Of a DNA stretch of 64,000 nucleotides, positions 16,209 to 24,930 are shown piece after piece. Each line of letters starts with the position of its first letter. Position 1 is the first letter of the stretch. The position numbers and the translations under genes were made by a program. The stretch comes from Palsa-504 sp963795795 (lineage in GTDB: Bacteria > Actinomycetota > Actinomycetes > Streptosporangiales > Streptosporangiaceae), in assembly GCA_963795795.1 (NCBI GenBank), contig CAWCJS010000006.1, positions 310,001-374,000 of the forward strand, read 5' to 3'. The notes beneath the pieces are model-generated. The model saw only the letters and a list, made by a program, of their open reading frames with translations, made no database searches and was not told the DNA's origin.

Positions 16209-17102
16209 GTGCACACCATCGTGTCCTCGGCGACCAAGACGGTCCGGATCGGCGACGACCAGCCGTTCGCGATCATCGGCGAGCGGATCAACCCGACCGG
16301 CCGGAAGATCTTCCAGCTCCAGTTGCGTAACGGCGACCTGTCCCGCGTCGAGATCGACGTCAAGGAGCAGGTGGACGGCGGGGCCATGCTCCTCGACGTC
16401 AACATGGGCACCCCGCTGGCCGACGAGGCCGAGCTGATGACGCGGGCCGTCACGCTGATCCAGGGACTGACCGACCTGCCGCTGGTCATCGACTCCTCGA
16501 TCATCGAGGTGCTCGACGCGGGCCTGGCCGCCTACCAGGGCAAGGCGCTGGTCAACTCGGTCACCGCCGAGGACGAGCGGATGGAGGCGATCCTGCCGCT
16601 GGTGAAGAAGTACGGCGCCGCGGTCATCGGCCTGCCCAACGACGAGGAGGAGATCCCCGAGGACCCGGCCCGCCGCGTCGAGCTGGCCCGCAAGCTCATC
16701 CACGTCGCGACGGAGAAGTACAAGATCGCCATCGAGGACATCGTCATCGACCCGCTGGCCATGCCGGTCGGCGCGGACACCCTGCACCCGACCCGGACGA
16801 TCGAGACGATCGCCATGCTCAGGGACGAGTTCGGGGTGAACATGACGCTGGGCGCGTCGAACGTGAGCTTCGGGATGCCGGACCGGCACTCGATCGCCGC
16901 GTCGTTCCTGCCCATCGCGATCCGGGCGGGCCTGACCAGCGCCATCATGGACGCGCGCTCGCCGCAGATCGTCCGCGCGGTCAAGGCCGCCGACCTGGTC
17001 CTGGGCCGCGACGAGTGGGGCGCGTCCTGGATCGCCGCGCACCGGGCCCAGCAGGCCAGGGAGCAAGCAGCGGCTCAAGCCCAGCAGCCAGGTGGCCCGT
17101 GA
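16209..17102 (+). CDS. methyltetrahydrofolate:corrinoid methyltransferase (MtgA/AcsE-like)
   Basis: This 297-residue pterin-binding TIM barrel starts with FAIIGERINPTGRK. It has the dihydropteroate-synthase-like DGGAMLLDVNMGTPLADE, VIDSSIIEVLDAGL and a C-terminal NVSFGMPDRHSIAASFLP. Family members (AcsE, MtgA, MetH domain 2) exchange methyl groups between corrinoid proteins and THF. In this context it would make methyl-THF from the methylated corrinoid protein. GTG 16209 follows GGAGGGAACC. The stop overlaps the next start by 4 bp, so translation is coupled to the activator gene. Confidence 0.92.
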   Translation: MHTIVSSATKTVRIGDDQPFAIIGERINPTGRKIFQLQLRNGDLSRVEIDVKEQVDGGAMLLDVNMGTPLADEAELMTRAVTLIQGLTDLPLVIDSSIIEVLDAGLAAYQGKALVNSVTAEDERMEAILPLVKKYGAAVIGLPNDEEEIPEDPARRVELARKLIHVATEKYKIAIEDIVIDPLAMPVGADTLHPTRTIETIAMLRDEFGVNMTLGASNVSFGMPDRHSIAASFLPIAIRAGLTSAIMDARSPQIVRAVKAADLVLGRDEWGASWIAAHRAQQAREQAAAQAQQPGGP

Positions 17103-18949
17103 GCGTAACCGACGACGCCGCACACAACTCCGTTCGGGTAAATCTGCTCTTCAATGAGCGGCCGGTCCGCGTTCCGTACGGCGTGACGCTGTTCGACGCG
17201 GCCAGCTGGAACGGCATCGCCATCGACTCCACGTGCGGCGGGCACGGGACGTGCAAGAAGTGCCGGATCAGGATCGCCGAGGACGCCCCCGTGCCGTCCA
17301 GCCTGGACGTCCGGGCGTACACCGCCGAGGAGCTGAAGCAGGGGTGGCGGCTCGCCTGCCGGACCATCGCGACGCAGGATACGGTCGTCGAGGTCCCGCC
17401 GCTGACCACCCGCCCGAAGGCCGCCACCGTCGGCGTAGGCCGGCAGGTCATCCTGCGCCCCGCCGTGCAGAAGCGGTACCTGGAGCTCGCCGAGCCGACC
17501 CTGGCCGATCAGGCCAGCGACCTCGAGCGCGTACTCGCGCAGCTCGATGACCTGGAGCCCCGGGCCGAGCTGTCCGTGCTGAAGACCCTCGGCCGGACGC
17601 TGCGCGCGGCCGACTACAAGGTCACCGCGGTGGTCGTCGACGACGTGCTGATCGACGTCGAGCCCGGCGACACGACGATGCGCCGGTTCGGCCTCGCCTT
17701 CGACCTCGGCACCACCACGGTCGTGGCCACCCTCCTCGACCTCTCCACCGGGACCCCGGTGGCGGTGGAGTCCACGCTCAACAAGCAGCAGCCGTTCGGT
17801 GCCGACGTGATCACCAGGATCAGCGCCACGATGATGGACCCCGGCGCGCTCGACAAGCTTCAGCAGCTCGCGCAGGAGACCCTCGCTGAGCTGGCCCAGG
17901 CGGTCTGCACGGCGGGTGAGGTCGCGCCGCGCGAGGTGTACGAGGTGGCGCTGGCCGGCAACGCCACGATGACCGCCATCGTGCTCGGCATCGACCCCGA
18001 GCCCCTCGGCATGGCGCCGTTCATCTTGTCCACCCGGCTGTTCCCCGAGGTGCTCGCCGCCGACGTGGGCCTGGCGGTGCACCCCAGGGCGCGGGCGGTG
18101 GTGTTCCCGGCGTTCGGCGCCTACGTGGGCGGCGACATCACGGCCGGGCTGCTGGCGAGCGGGATGGACCGGGACGCCCGGGTCAGGCTGTTCATCGACA
18201 TCGGGACCAACTGCGAGATCGTCCTGGGCAACCGGGACTGGCTGCTGGCCACCGCCGCCCCGGCCGGGCCGGCCTTCGAGGGCGCCGCGATCCGGTGCGG
18301 GATGCGCGCCGCCGAGGGCGCCATCGAGGTGGTCACGATGACCGCGGCCGAGGTGAGCCTCAAGGTGATCGGCGACGCCGAGCCGCTGGGGCTCTGCGGC
18401 TCCGGCCTGGTCGACGCGGTGACCGGCCTGGTCAGGACGGGCCTGCTCGAGGAGTCCGGCCGGTTCATCTCCGAAGAGGAAGCGCGAGCCCGGGTGCCCG
18501 GCCTGGCCGACCGGCTGACCATGGTCGGGCAGGAACGGGTGTTCGTGCTGCACTGGCGGGGAGCGCCCGAGGACAGCATCTACCTGTCCCAGCGCGACGT
18601 CCGCGAGCTGCAGTTCGCCAAGGCGGCGATCGCCACCGGCTGGCGCGTCCTGCTGGAGGAGGCCGGCCTCGCCGAGGACGACGTCAAGCAGGTGCTGCTG
18701 GCCGGGTCGTTCGGCAGCTACCTGTCGGCCGCCAGCGCGATCAGGATCGGGCTGGTCCCGAAGGTGCCCGTGCTGCGCGTGGTGTCGGCCGGGAACGTGG
18801 CCGGCGAGGGCGCGAAGATGGCGCTGCTCAGCCTGCGCGAGCGGGCCGGCGGCCTGGCGCTGCTCGAGGAGGTGAGGTATGTCGAGCTGTCCGACCGGGC
18901 CGGGTTCAACGACCAGTTCATCGAGCAGCTGCCCTTCCCGCGGGCTTGA
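17099..18949 (+). CDS. reductive activator of corrinoid enzymes: ferredoxin-ASKHA ATPase (RACE)
   Basis: The 616-residue protein has an N-terminal [2Fe-2S] ferredoxin domain (about 12-100) with the cluster motif CGGHGTCKKC plus a later cysteine (RLACRT). A linker follows, then an ASKHA-type ATPase with two phosphate loops (FDLGTTTVVATLLDL and FIDIGTNCEIVLGN). Proteins of this DUF4445/RamA-like type use ATP to reduce inactivated Co(II) corrinoid proteins back to Co(I). It is the repair enzyme for the corrinoid carrier two genes upstream. Start GTG overlaps the preceding stop (GTGA). An aerobe would need this activity because Co(I) is oxygen-labile. Confidence 0.93.
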   Translation: MSVTDDAAHNSVRVNLLFNERPVRVPYGVTLFDAASWNGIAIDSTCGGHGTCKKCRIRIAEDAPVPSSLDVRAYTAEELKQGWRLACRTIATQDTVVEVPPLTTRPKAATVGVGRQVILRPAVQKRYLELAEPTLADQASDLERVLAQLDDLEPRAELSVLKTLGRTLRAADYKVTAVVVDDVLIDVEPGDTTMRRFGLAFDLGTTTVVATLLDLSTGTPVAVESTLNKQQPFGADVITRISATMMDPGALDKLQQLAQETLAELAQAVCTAGEVAPREVYEVALAGNATMTAIVLGIDPEPLGMAPFILSTRLFPEVLAADVGLAVHPRARAVVFPAFGAYVGGDITAGLLASGMDRDARVRLFIDIGTNCEIVLGNRDWLLATAAPAGPAFEGAAIRCGMRAAEGAIEVVTMTAAEVSLKVIGDAEPLGLCGSGLVDAVTGLVRTGLLEESGRFISEEEARARVPGLADRLTMVGQERVFVLHWRGAPEDSIYLSQRDVRELQFAKAAIATGWRVLLEEAGLAEDDVKQVLLAGSFGSYLSAASAIRIGLVPKVPVLRVVSAGNVAGEGAKMALLSLRERAGGLALLEEVRYVELSDRAGFNDQFIEQLPFPRA

Positions 18950-19529
18950 CGTCATCGCCTGCGGGGCGCTCGCTGGGCACGTCCGGGAGATCGTTGCGCG
19001 CCGCGGGTGGCCGGTCGCCGTACGGTCCCTGCCCGCGGTCCTCCACAACCGGCCGCAGAAGATCACCCTTTTGGCCGAACGACTCGTGGTGTCTGCCCTG
19101 GGATCAGGCCGGGGGGTCGCGCTGGCCTACGCCGACTGCGGGACCTACGGCGGGCTGGACGCCCTGTGCGCCAGGTACGGCGTCCGCCGCCTGCCCGGCC
19201 TGCACTGCTACGACGTCTTCGCCGGGCCTTCGAAGGTGGCGGCGATGTTCGAGGCCGAGCCGGGCACCTACGTGCTCACCGACTTCCTGCTGCGCAGCTT
19301 CGACCGCAGCGTGCTGGCCGAGCTGGGGTTGGATAGGCACCCGGAGCTCTGGTCCGATTATTTCGGGCACTACCGGCGGCTGGTCTGGCTGGCGCAGGAG
19401 CCCTCCCCGGCGCTGGCGGCCGAGGCGGACCGGGTCGCGGCGCTGTTCGGCCTGCCGCTGACGCGGGTCGACACCGGGGTCAGCCGGCTGGAGGCGGCCC
19501 TCGCTTCGCTGGTCGAGGAGGCGTTATGA
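18879..19529 (+). CDS. DUF1638 domain-containing protein
   Basis: The 216-residue protein has the DUF1638 pattern: GLDVIACGALAGHV, LPAVLHNRPQKI, VALAYADCGTYGGLD, a CYDVFAGP motif and DRHPELWSDYF. DUF1638 proteins are recurrent neighbours of corrinoid methyltransferase genes in methanogens and bacteria, but their biochemical role is not established. The cysteines and histidine suggest metal or cofactor binding (inference). Start ATG 18879 overlaps the RACE gene by 71 bp. It is supported by a very strong GAGGAGGTGAGGT directly upstream and by the absence of any later start before the conserved region. Confidence 0.85.
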   Translation: MSSCPTGPGSTTSSSSSCPSRGLDVIACGALAGHVREIVARRGWPVAVRSLPAVLHNRPQKITLLAERLVVSALGSGRGVALAYADCGTYGGLDALCARYGVRRLPGLHCYDVFAGPSKVAAMFEAEPGTYVLTDFLLRSFDRSVLAELGLDRHPELWSDYFGHYRRLVWLAQEPSPALAAEADRVAALFGLPLTRVDTGVSRLEAALASLVEEAL

Positions 19530-20377
19530 GCTCGCTGGATGCGCTGCTCCGGGACCCCAGGTACGAGGTGTTCCCGGCCAAGGGCACCGAACAGGCGGTC
19601 CTGGAGTGGGTGCCGCGCGGGATGACCGTGACCGTCACCGCGTCGCCGGTCAAGGGCCTGGATGCCACGATCGACCTCACCGAGCGGCTGGCGGCGCGCG
19701 GGTACCGGGTCGTCCCGCACCTCGCGGCCCGCTCCGTGACCGGCGACGAGCACCTGGCGGACATCATCGCGCGGCTGAAGGCCGTCGGCGTGGACGACGT
19801 GTTCGTGCCTGGCGGGGACGCGACGCACCCGGCTGGGCCGTTCGACAGCGCGCTGCCGCTGCTCGAGCGGCTGGCCGAGCTGGGCAGCCCGTTCAGCCGG
19901 ATCGGGATCACCGGGTACCCGGAGAGCCACCCCAAGATCCATGACGACATCACCATCCAGGCGATGTGGGACAAGCGCAAGTACGCCAGCTACATCGTGA
20001 GCAACGTCTGCTTCGACGCGGCCCAGCTCAGCCGATGGATCCAGCGGATCAGGACCCGCGGGGTGACCTTGCCGCTGTACGTGGGGCTGGCCGGGCCGGC
20101 CGAGCGGACGCGCCTGCTGCGGATGGCCGCGGTGGCCGGCGCGTCGGAGTCGGCCAGGTTCATCAGCAGGCACCCGAGCTGGATCCTGCGGTTCTGGGTG
20201 CCCGGGGGGTACAGCCCGGACCGGCTGCTCGACCGCGCGGCGGCCGTGCTGACCGCACCCGGCTCGGGCGTGACCGGCCTGCACCTGTTCACCTTCAACC
20301 AGCTCCAGCAGTCCGAGCAGTGGCGACGGGCGGCCCTGGAGCGAACTGGCCTCGACAAACGACTACTGGCGGGTTGA
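19526..20377 (+). CDS. metF: methylenetetrahydrofolate reductase family protein
   Basis: This 283-residue TIM-barrel flavoenzyme is related to MetF. Features are the N-terminal FPAKGTEQ, VTVTASPVKGLD, HLAARSVTGDEHL, DVFVPGGDATHPAG and a GITGYPESHPKI segment resembling the substrate loop. It would interconvert methyl-THF and methylene-THF. In this island the useful direction is oxidation of methyl-THF formed from the methylated amine. The start overlaps DUF1638 by 4 bp (ATGA), indicating tight coupling. Sequence is divergent from the E. coli enzyme, so a dedicated catabolic variant is likely (inference). Confidence 0.87.
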   Translation: MSSLDALLRDPRYEVFPAKGTEQAVLEWVPRGMTVTVTASPVKGLDATIDLTERLAARGYRVVPHLAARSVTGDEHLADIIARLKAVGVDDVFVPGGDATHPAGPFDSALPLLERLAELGSPFSRIGITGYPESHPKIHDDITIQAMWDKRKYASYIVSNVCFDAAQLSRWIQRIRTRGVTLPLYVGLAGPAERTRLLRMAAVAGASESARFISRHPSWILRFWVPGGYSPDRLLDRAAAVLTAPGSGVTGLHLFTFNQLQQSEQWRRAALERTGLDKRLLAG

Positions 20378-20382
20378 CATCC

Positions 20383-22894
20383 ATGACTGAAACTCCGGCC
20401 CGGGCCAGCGCCGTCATCATCGGCGCGGGCATCGTCGGCAACAGCCTCGCTCACCACCTCGCGCTGCTCGGCTGGCGGGACCTGGTCCTGGTGGACAAGG
20501 GCCCGATGCCGAACCCGGGCGGCTCGACCGGGCACGCGTCGAACTTCATCTTCCCGATCGAGTACTCCAAGATGATGTTCGAGCTGACCAAGGACAGCAC
20601 CGAGCAGTACACCGAGCTCGGCGTGTTCACGCAGAGCGGCGGGCTCGAGGTGGCGCGGACCCCGGAGCGCATGCAGGAGCTGCGCCGGCGGTGCTCCCAG
20701 GCCAAGTCGTGGGGGATCCCGGCTGAGCTCCTTTCGCCCGGCGAGGTGAACAAGCTGGTGCCCTACCTGGACGAGTCGGTCATCCTGGGCGGCGCGCACT
20801 TCCCCACCGTGGGCGTGGTCGACTCGCTGCGGGCCGGCACGCTGATGCGGGAGCGGGCTTTGCAATCCGGCGCGCTGACTGTGCTGGCGGGCACCGAGGT
20901 GCACGGCATCTCGGTTGCCGGTGGCCGGGTCCGCGGGGTGACGACCAGCGCGGGGGAGATCTCGACGGACAATGTCGTCATCTGCTGTGGCGTCTGGTCG
21001 CCGCGGATCGCGCGGATGGCCGGAGCCAGGCTGGCTCTTACTCCGGTCGTCCACCAGATGATCAGCGTGGGGCCGATCGCGCTGTTCGCCGACACGCCCG
21101 GGGAGATCTTCTACCCGATCGTCCGGGACGTGGACACGAACATGTACGAACGCCAGCACGGCGGTGACATGGAGGTCGGCTCGTACGCGCACCGGCCGAT
21201 CGTCGTCCCGCCCGACGAGATCCCGTCGATCGAGGAGTCGGTGCTCTCGCCGACCGAGCTGCCGTTCACCCAAGACGACTTCGACCCGCAGCTGGCGGAG
21301 GCCCTGGAGCTGATGCCAGAGCTGCTCGGCGACGAGCGGGCCGGGATCAGGTACGCGATCAACGGCCTGATCTCCATGACCCCCGACGGGCACCCGATAC
21401 TCGGCGAGATGCCGGAGGCCAGGGGGCTGTGGGCGGCGGCGGCGAGCTGGATCAAGGAGGGCCCGGGCTGCGGGCGCGCGGTGGCCGAGCTCATGTCGGG
21501 CCGGGTGCCCACGGTGGACGTGCACGAGGCGGACGCGGCCCGGTTCTACCCGCACCAGCGCACCACCGCGCACGTCCGCGCGCGGGCGCGCGAGGGCTTC
21601 AACAAGATGTACGGGATCGTCCACCCGGCCGAGCAGTGGGAGTCCAGCAGGCCGGTGCGGGTCAGCCCGGTGTACGAGCGGGAACGCGCGCTCGGCGCGT
21701 ACTTCTACGAGACCGCGGGCTGGGAGCGGCCGTTCTGGTACGCCTCGAACGCTCCCCTGCTCGACCGGTACGCCGGGCGGCTGATGGAGCGCCCGGCGGA
21801 GTGGGAGTCGCGCTGGTGGTCGCCGGTCATCAACGCCGAGCACCTGGCCATGCGGGACGCCTGCGCGCTGGTCGACCTGTCGGCGTTCGCGATCCTGGAG
21901 ATATCGGGGCCCGGCGCGCTCGAGGCGGCGCAGAACCTGTCGGTCGCCCAGGTGAACGTCGCGAACGGCCGCGTGGTCTACACGTCCTGGCTGGATGAGA
22001 AGGGCGGGTTCCGGGCCGACCTGACGGTCATGCGCCTGGCCGAGGACCGGTTCCGGGTGGTGACCGGCGGCGCGACCGGGCGCAGCGACGCCAAGTGGAT
22101 CCTTGATCACCTGCCGGCTGACGCTTTTCTGGCCGATCTGACTTCGGCCTGGACCACGATCGGGCTATGGGGCCCGCGGGCGCGCGACATCTTGGCGGCC
22201 GTGACTTTTGAGGATGTGTCGCACGCCGGGTTCCCGTTCGGCACCTGCCGCGAGATCGAGGTCGGCAACGTCGTCGTGCTCGCGTCGCGCATCTCCTACG
22301 TGGGCGAACTCGGCTGGGAGCTGCACGCGCCGATCGAGGAGGGCGCCCGGCTGTGGGACGCCCTGTGGGAGGCCGGGCAGCCGCACGGGCTGGTCCCCGC
22401 GGGCATCGGCGTGTACGGCACCACCGGGCGGCTGGAGAAGGGGTACCGCTCCTTCGGCGCCGAGCTCACCCCCGACTACACGCTGACCGAAGCCGGCATG
22501 ACCAGGCCGAAGGTCAAGGAGCAGCCGTTCATCGGCAAGGAGGCGTACCTGCGGCAGCGGGAGGAGCCGCCGTGCGCGATCTTGTGCACGCTGACCGTGG
22601 ACTCGCACGCGTCGGCGGACGGCACGCCGCGCTACATGCTCGGCGGCGAGCCGATCCTGACCCCGGCCGGCGAGCGCCTGGTGGACGCCAAGGGGCGGCC
22701 GTCCTACGTGACCAGCGCGGGCTCGGGCCCCTCGGTCGGCAGCTCACCTGCTGATGGCCTACCTGCCCCCGGATTACGCGGTCGAGGGCGGCTCGCTGCT
22801 CGTGGAGTACATGGGCGAGCAGTACCCGGTGACGGTCGCGGTGGCCGGCTCCACCCCGCTGTTCGACCCGACCAATGAGCGGGTCAGGAGCTAG
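20383..22894 (+). CDS. dimethylglycine/sarcosine dehydrogenase-like FAD-GcvT protein, frameshifted near 3' end
   Basis: Of about 836 intended residues, the N-terminal half is a FAD oxidase (GAGIVGNSLAHHLALLGW dinucleotide fold; GGSTGHASNF substrate/FAD region) and residues from about 430 form a GcvT-like folate-binding domain. Such enzymes oxidatively demethylate dimethylglycine or sarcosine, pass electrons to ETF and form methylene-THF. Near 22740 the frame breaks. Upstream ends SAGSGPSVGS, and the expected tail (HLLMAYLPPDYAVEGG, PLFDPTNERV) continues in the next frame to a TAG at 22892-22894, consistent with one extra base. The uncorrected frame stops at 22878. It lies 5 bp after metF and 4 bp before etfB. 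Confidence 0.85.
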
Positions 22895-22898
22895 CGCC

Positions 22899-23651
22899 GT
22901 GGAGATCCTGGTCTGCGTCAAGCGCGTGCCGACCGTGGGCGGCAAGATCGCGGTGACCCCGGACGGGCAGGAGGTGGACACCCGGATGTCCGGGTTCTCG
23001 ATCAGCCCGCACGAGGAGTGCGCGGTCGAGGAGGCGGTCCAGATCACCGAGCGGGCCGGCGGCACGGTATCGGTGCTGACCCTGGGCCCCGAAGCGGCGA
23101 TCGACCAGCTCCGCGACGCGCTCGCCCTCGGCGCCGGGCGGGCGGTCCTGCTGGAGACCGACGGCCGCGAATGGGGCCCGATCGCGACCGCCGCGGCCAT
23201 CGCCGCCGAGGTCCGGGCGCACCCGTACGACCTGGTGCTGCTGGGCAACGAGGCGGCCGACACCGGCGACTACCAGGTCGGCATCAGGCTCGCGCACGAG
23301 CTCGGCTGGCCCGTCGCCACCGGGATCAAGAACCTGACGGTGTCCGCGGACGGCGTGGTCGCGCGCCGGGAGTACCGGGGGGTCGAGGAGGCCTATTCGC
23401 TTCCCCTACCCGCGGTGGTCACCGTCAAGGAGGGCATCAACCTGCCGCGCTACCCGTCGCTGCCGGGACGGCTGCGGGCCAAGCGCGCCACCGTCGAGCG
23501 CTCGGCTCCGGGCTGGTCCGCCGAAGGGCTAAGCAAGCAGGCGCTGCGCGTGCCGGCCTCCAGCAAGCACGAGGCCACCGTGCTGGGCCACGGCGCCGAT
23601 GCGGTACCCGAGCTCGTCCGGATCCTTGACGAACTGGGAATCCTGTCTTGA
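22899..23651 (+). CDS. etfB: electron transfer flavoprotein beta subunit
   Basis: The 250-residue EtfB has the N-terminal VEILVCVKRVPTVGGK, an AMP-binding region (GNEAADTGDYQVGIRLA) and a C-terminal LPGRLRAKRATVE stretch. It takes electrons from the adjacent dehydrogenase together with EtfA. GTG 22899 with CAGGAG upstream is preferred to ATG 22875, which lies inside the end of the dehydrogenase gene. The stop codon TGA is part of the sequence TTGACATCC that begins a mobile-element remnant, so the original C-terminus may have been altered by that insertion. Confidence 0.92.
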   Translation: MEILVCVKRVPTVGGKIAVTPDGQEVDTRMSGFSISPHEECAVEEAVQITERAGGTVSVLTLGPEAAIDQLRDALALGAGRAVLLETDGREWGPIATAAAIAAEVRAHPYDLVLLGNEAADTGDYQVGIRLAHELGWPVATGIKNLTVSADGVVARREYRGVEEAYSLPLPAVVTVKEGINLPRYPSLPGRLRAKRATVERSAPGWSAEGLSKQALRVPASSKHEATVLGHGADAVPELVRILDELGILS

Positions 23652-23846
23652 CATCCTCCGCTGCCCCGAAGGGCGGGGATTTCAGCCGCAACCTGCGGTC
23701 GCGCTGTAGGTTCGCGGTTCCTCGGCCCGGCCTCCCGGAAGCCTCCCCGCGCAGCCACGGCATGCCCTGCCGCGGTTCATGCCAGATGGTGCAGGTGCCC
23801 GCTTGGTTCTTACGGACAACTCTACGGTATCACTTCGCACTGACAT
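23648..23846 (-). mobile_element. solo right end / guide-RNA-like remnant of an IS200/IS605 TnpB element
   Basis: About 200 bp between etfB and etfA have no gene. On the minus strand they end with GGCGGAGCCC-like folded sequence and GCGGAGGATGTCAA, the familiar right-end form (hairpin CCCGCCCTTCGGGG, then GGAGGATGTCAA). Further hairpins (AACCT...AGGTT; GGCATG...CATGCC) lie inside. Such right ends encode the omega/re-RNA scaffold of TnpB nucleases. No tnpB or tnpA frame survives, so it is either a PATE-like non-autonomous copy or a deletion relic. The outer boundary near 23846 is approximate. Confidence 0.5.
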
Positions 23847-23867
23847 TCTAGGGGAGGTGAGGCGGCG

Positions 23868-24830
23868 ATGACCGTCCTAGTCCTCGTGGAACTCGACAAC
23901 GGAGACCCTGCGGACGCCTCGCTCCGGGCGCTGACGCTGGCCCGGACGCTGGGGGACACTTCTGTCCAGACAGTTGTGTTCGCGGAGTCGGCGAACGTCC
24001 CGGCTGCCGCGCTGGCCGGGTACGGCGCCACCGACGTGTACGTGATCGAGCCGGGCGCGCTGGACGGGTACGCGCCGCAGGCTTGGGCGCGGGCCCTGGC
24101 CGGGCTCGCGGCGGAGACCGGCGCGACCGCGGTGCTGGCGGCCGGGACTGACCGCGGTAACGAGGTGCTGGCGCATCTGGGCGCGATCACCGGGTTGCCG
24201 ATGGCCGCGAACTGCACGATCGTCACCCCCGACGGCGGGCAGACGCACCGGCTCGTGCGGCACCGGTGGGCCGGGCTGCTGCTCGAGGACTCCGTCATGG
24301 AGGCCCCCATCGCGCTGTTCACGGTGGCCACTGAGGCGGTGGCGCCCGTTTCCGCGGAAACGCCTGCCGCCATCGCGATGCACGTCTACAAGCCCGAGCT
24401 AGCCGAAGGCGACCTGCGCGTCCGGGCGGTGGAGTCGCCGGCCGGCGCGGGGGGTGCGTCCCTGGCCACGGCCCGGGTCGTGGTCGGCGGCGGGCGCGGC
24501 GTGGGCGGACCTGACGGGTTCGCTCCGCTTGAGGAACTGGCCGGCCTGCTCGGCGGCGTGGTCGGCGTCTCCCGCGTTGTTACCTCCGAAGGCTGGCGCC
24601 CGCACAAGCAGCAGGTCGGCCAGACCGGGACCAAGATCACCCCTGAGCTGTACCTGGCCTGCGGGATCAGCGGCGCGATCCAGCACATCGCCGGCTGCGG
24701 GGGCGCCAAGCACATCATCGCGATCAACACCGACCCCGGCGCCCCCATCCTGGCCCACGCCGACTACGCGGTCATCGGCGACCTGCACCAGGTCATTCCC
24801 GCCCTGGTTGCGGCCCTGCGCGCCCGCTAG
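23868..24830 (+). CDS. etfA: electron transfer flavoprotein alpha subunit
   Basis: The 320-residue EtfA has an N-terminal domain (VLVLVELDNGDPADASL, GTDRGNEVLAHLGAITGLP) and the C-terminal FAD-binding segment GQTGTKITPELYLACGISG followed by AIQHIAGCGGAKHIIAINTD. With EtfB it carries electrons from the dimethylglycine-type dehydrogenase to ETF-quinone oxidoreductase, which is not in this window. ATG 23868 follows GGGGAGGTGAGG. It was presumably once directly linked to etfB; the two are now about 216 bp apart because of the intervening remnant. Confidence 0.95.
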   Translation: MTVLVLVELDNGDPADASLRALTLARTLGDTSVQTVVFAESANVPAAALAGYGATDVYVIEPGALDGYAPQAWARALAGLAAETGATAVLAAGTDRGNEVLAHLGAITGLPMAANCTIVTPDGGQTHRLVRHRWAGLLLEDSVMEAPIALFTVATEAVAPVSAETPAAIAMHVYKPELAEGDLRVRAVESPAGAGGASLATARVVVGGGRGVGGPDGFAPLEELAGLLGGVVGVSRVVTSEGWRPHKQQVGQTGTKITPELYLACGISGAIQHIAGCGGAKHIIAINTDPGAPILAHADYAVIGDLHQVIPALVAALRAR

Positions 24831-24930
24831 GTCAGGTCCGCCGCGGGCCGACATGACCGAACGACCCCGGATAATCGCCACATGATGGGAAAGTGGTAAA
24901 GGCCGGGTCAGCGTGAGGGGATGGGAAACT

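Noticed and set aside
15531..17123. 530-residue minus-strand frame opposite the corrinoid and methyl-THF methyltransferase genes
   Set aside because: Shadow of two well-supported genes; no domain recognised.
19990..22110. 706-residue minus-strand frame opposite metF and the FAD-GcvT gene
   Set aside because: Composition is that of an antisense shadow, and both plus-strand genes have strong family motifs.
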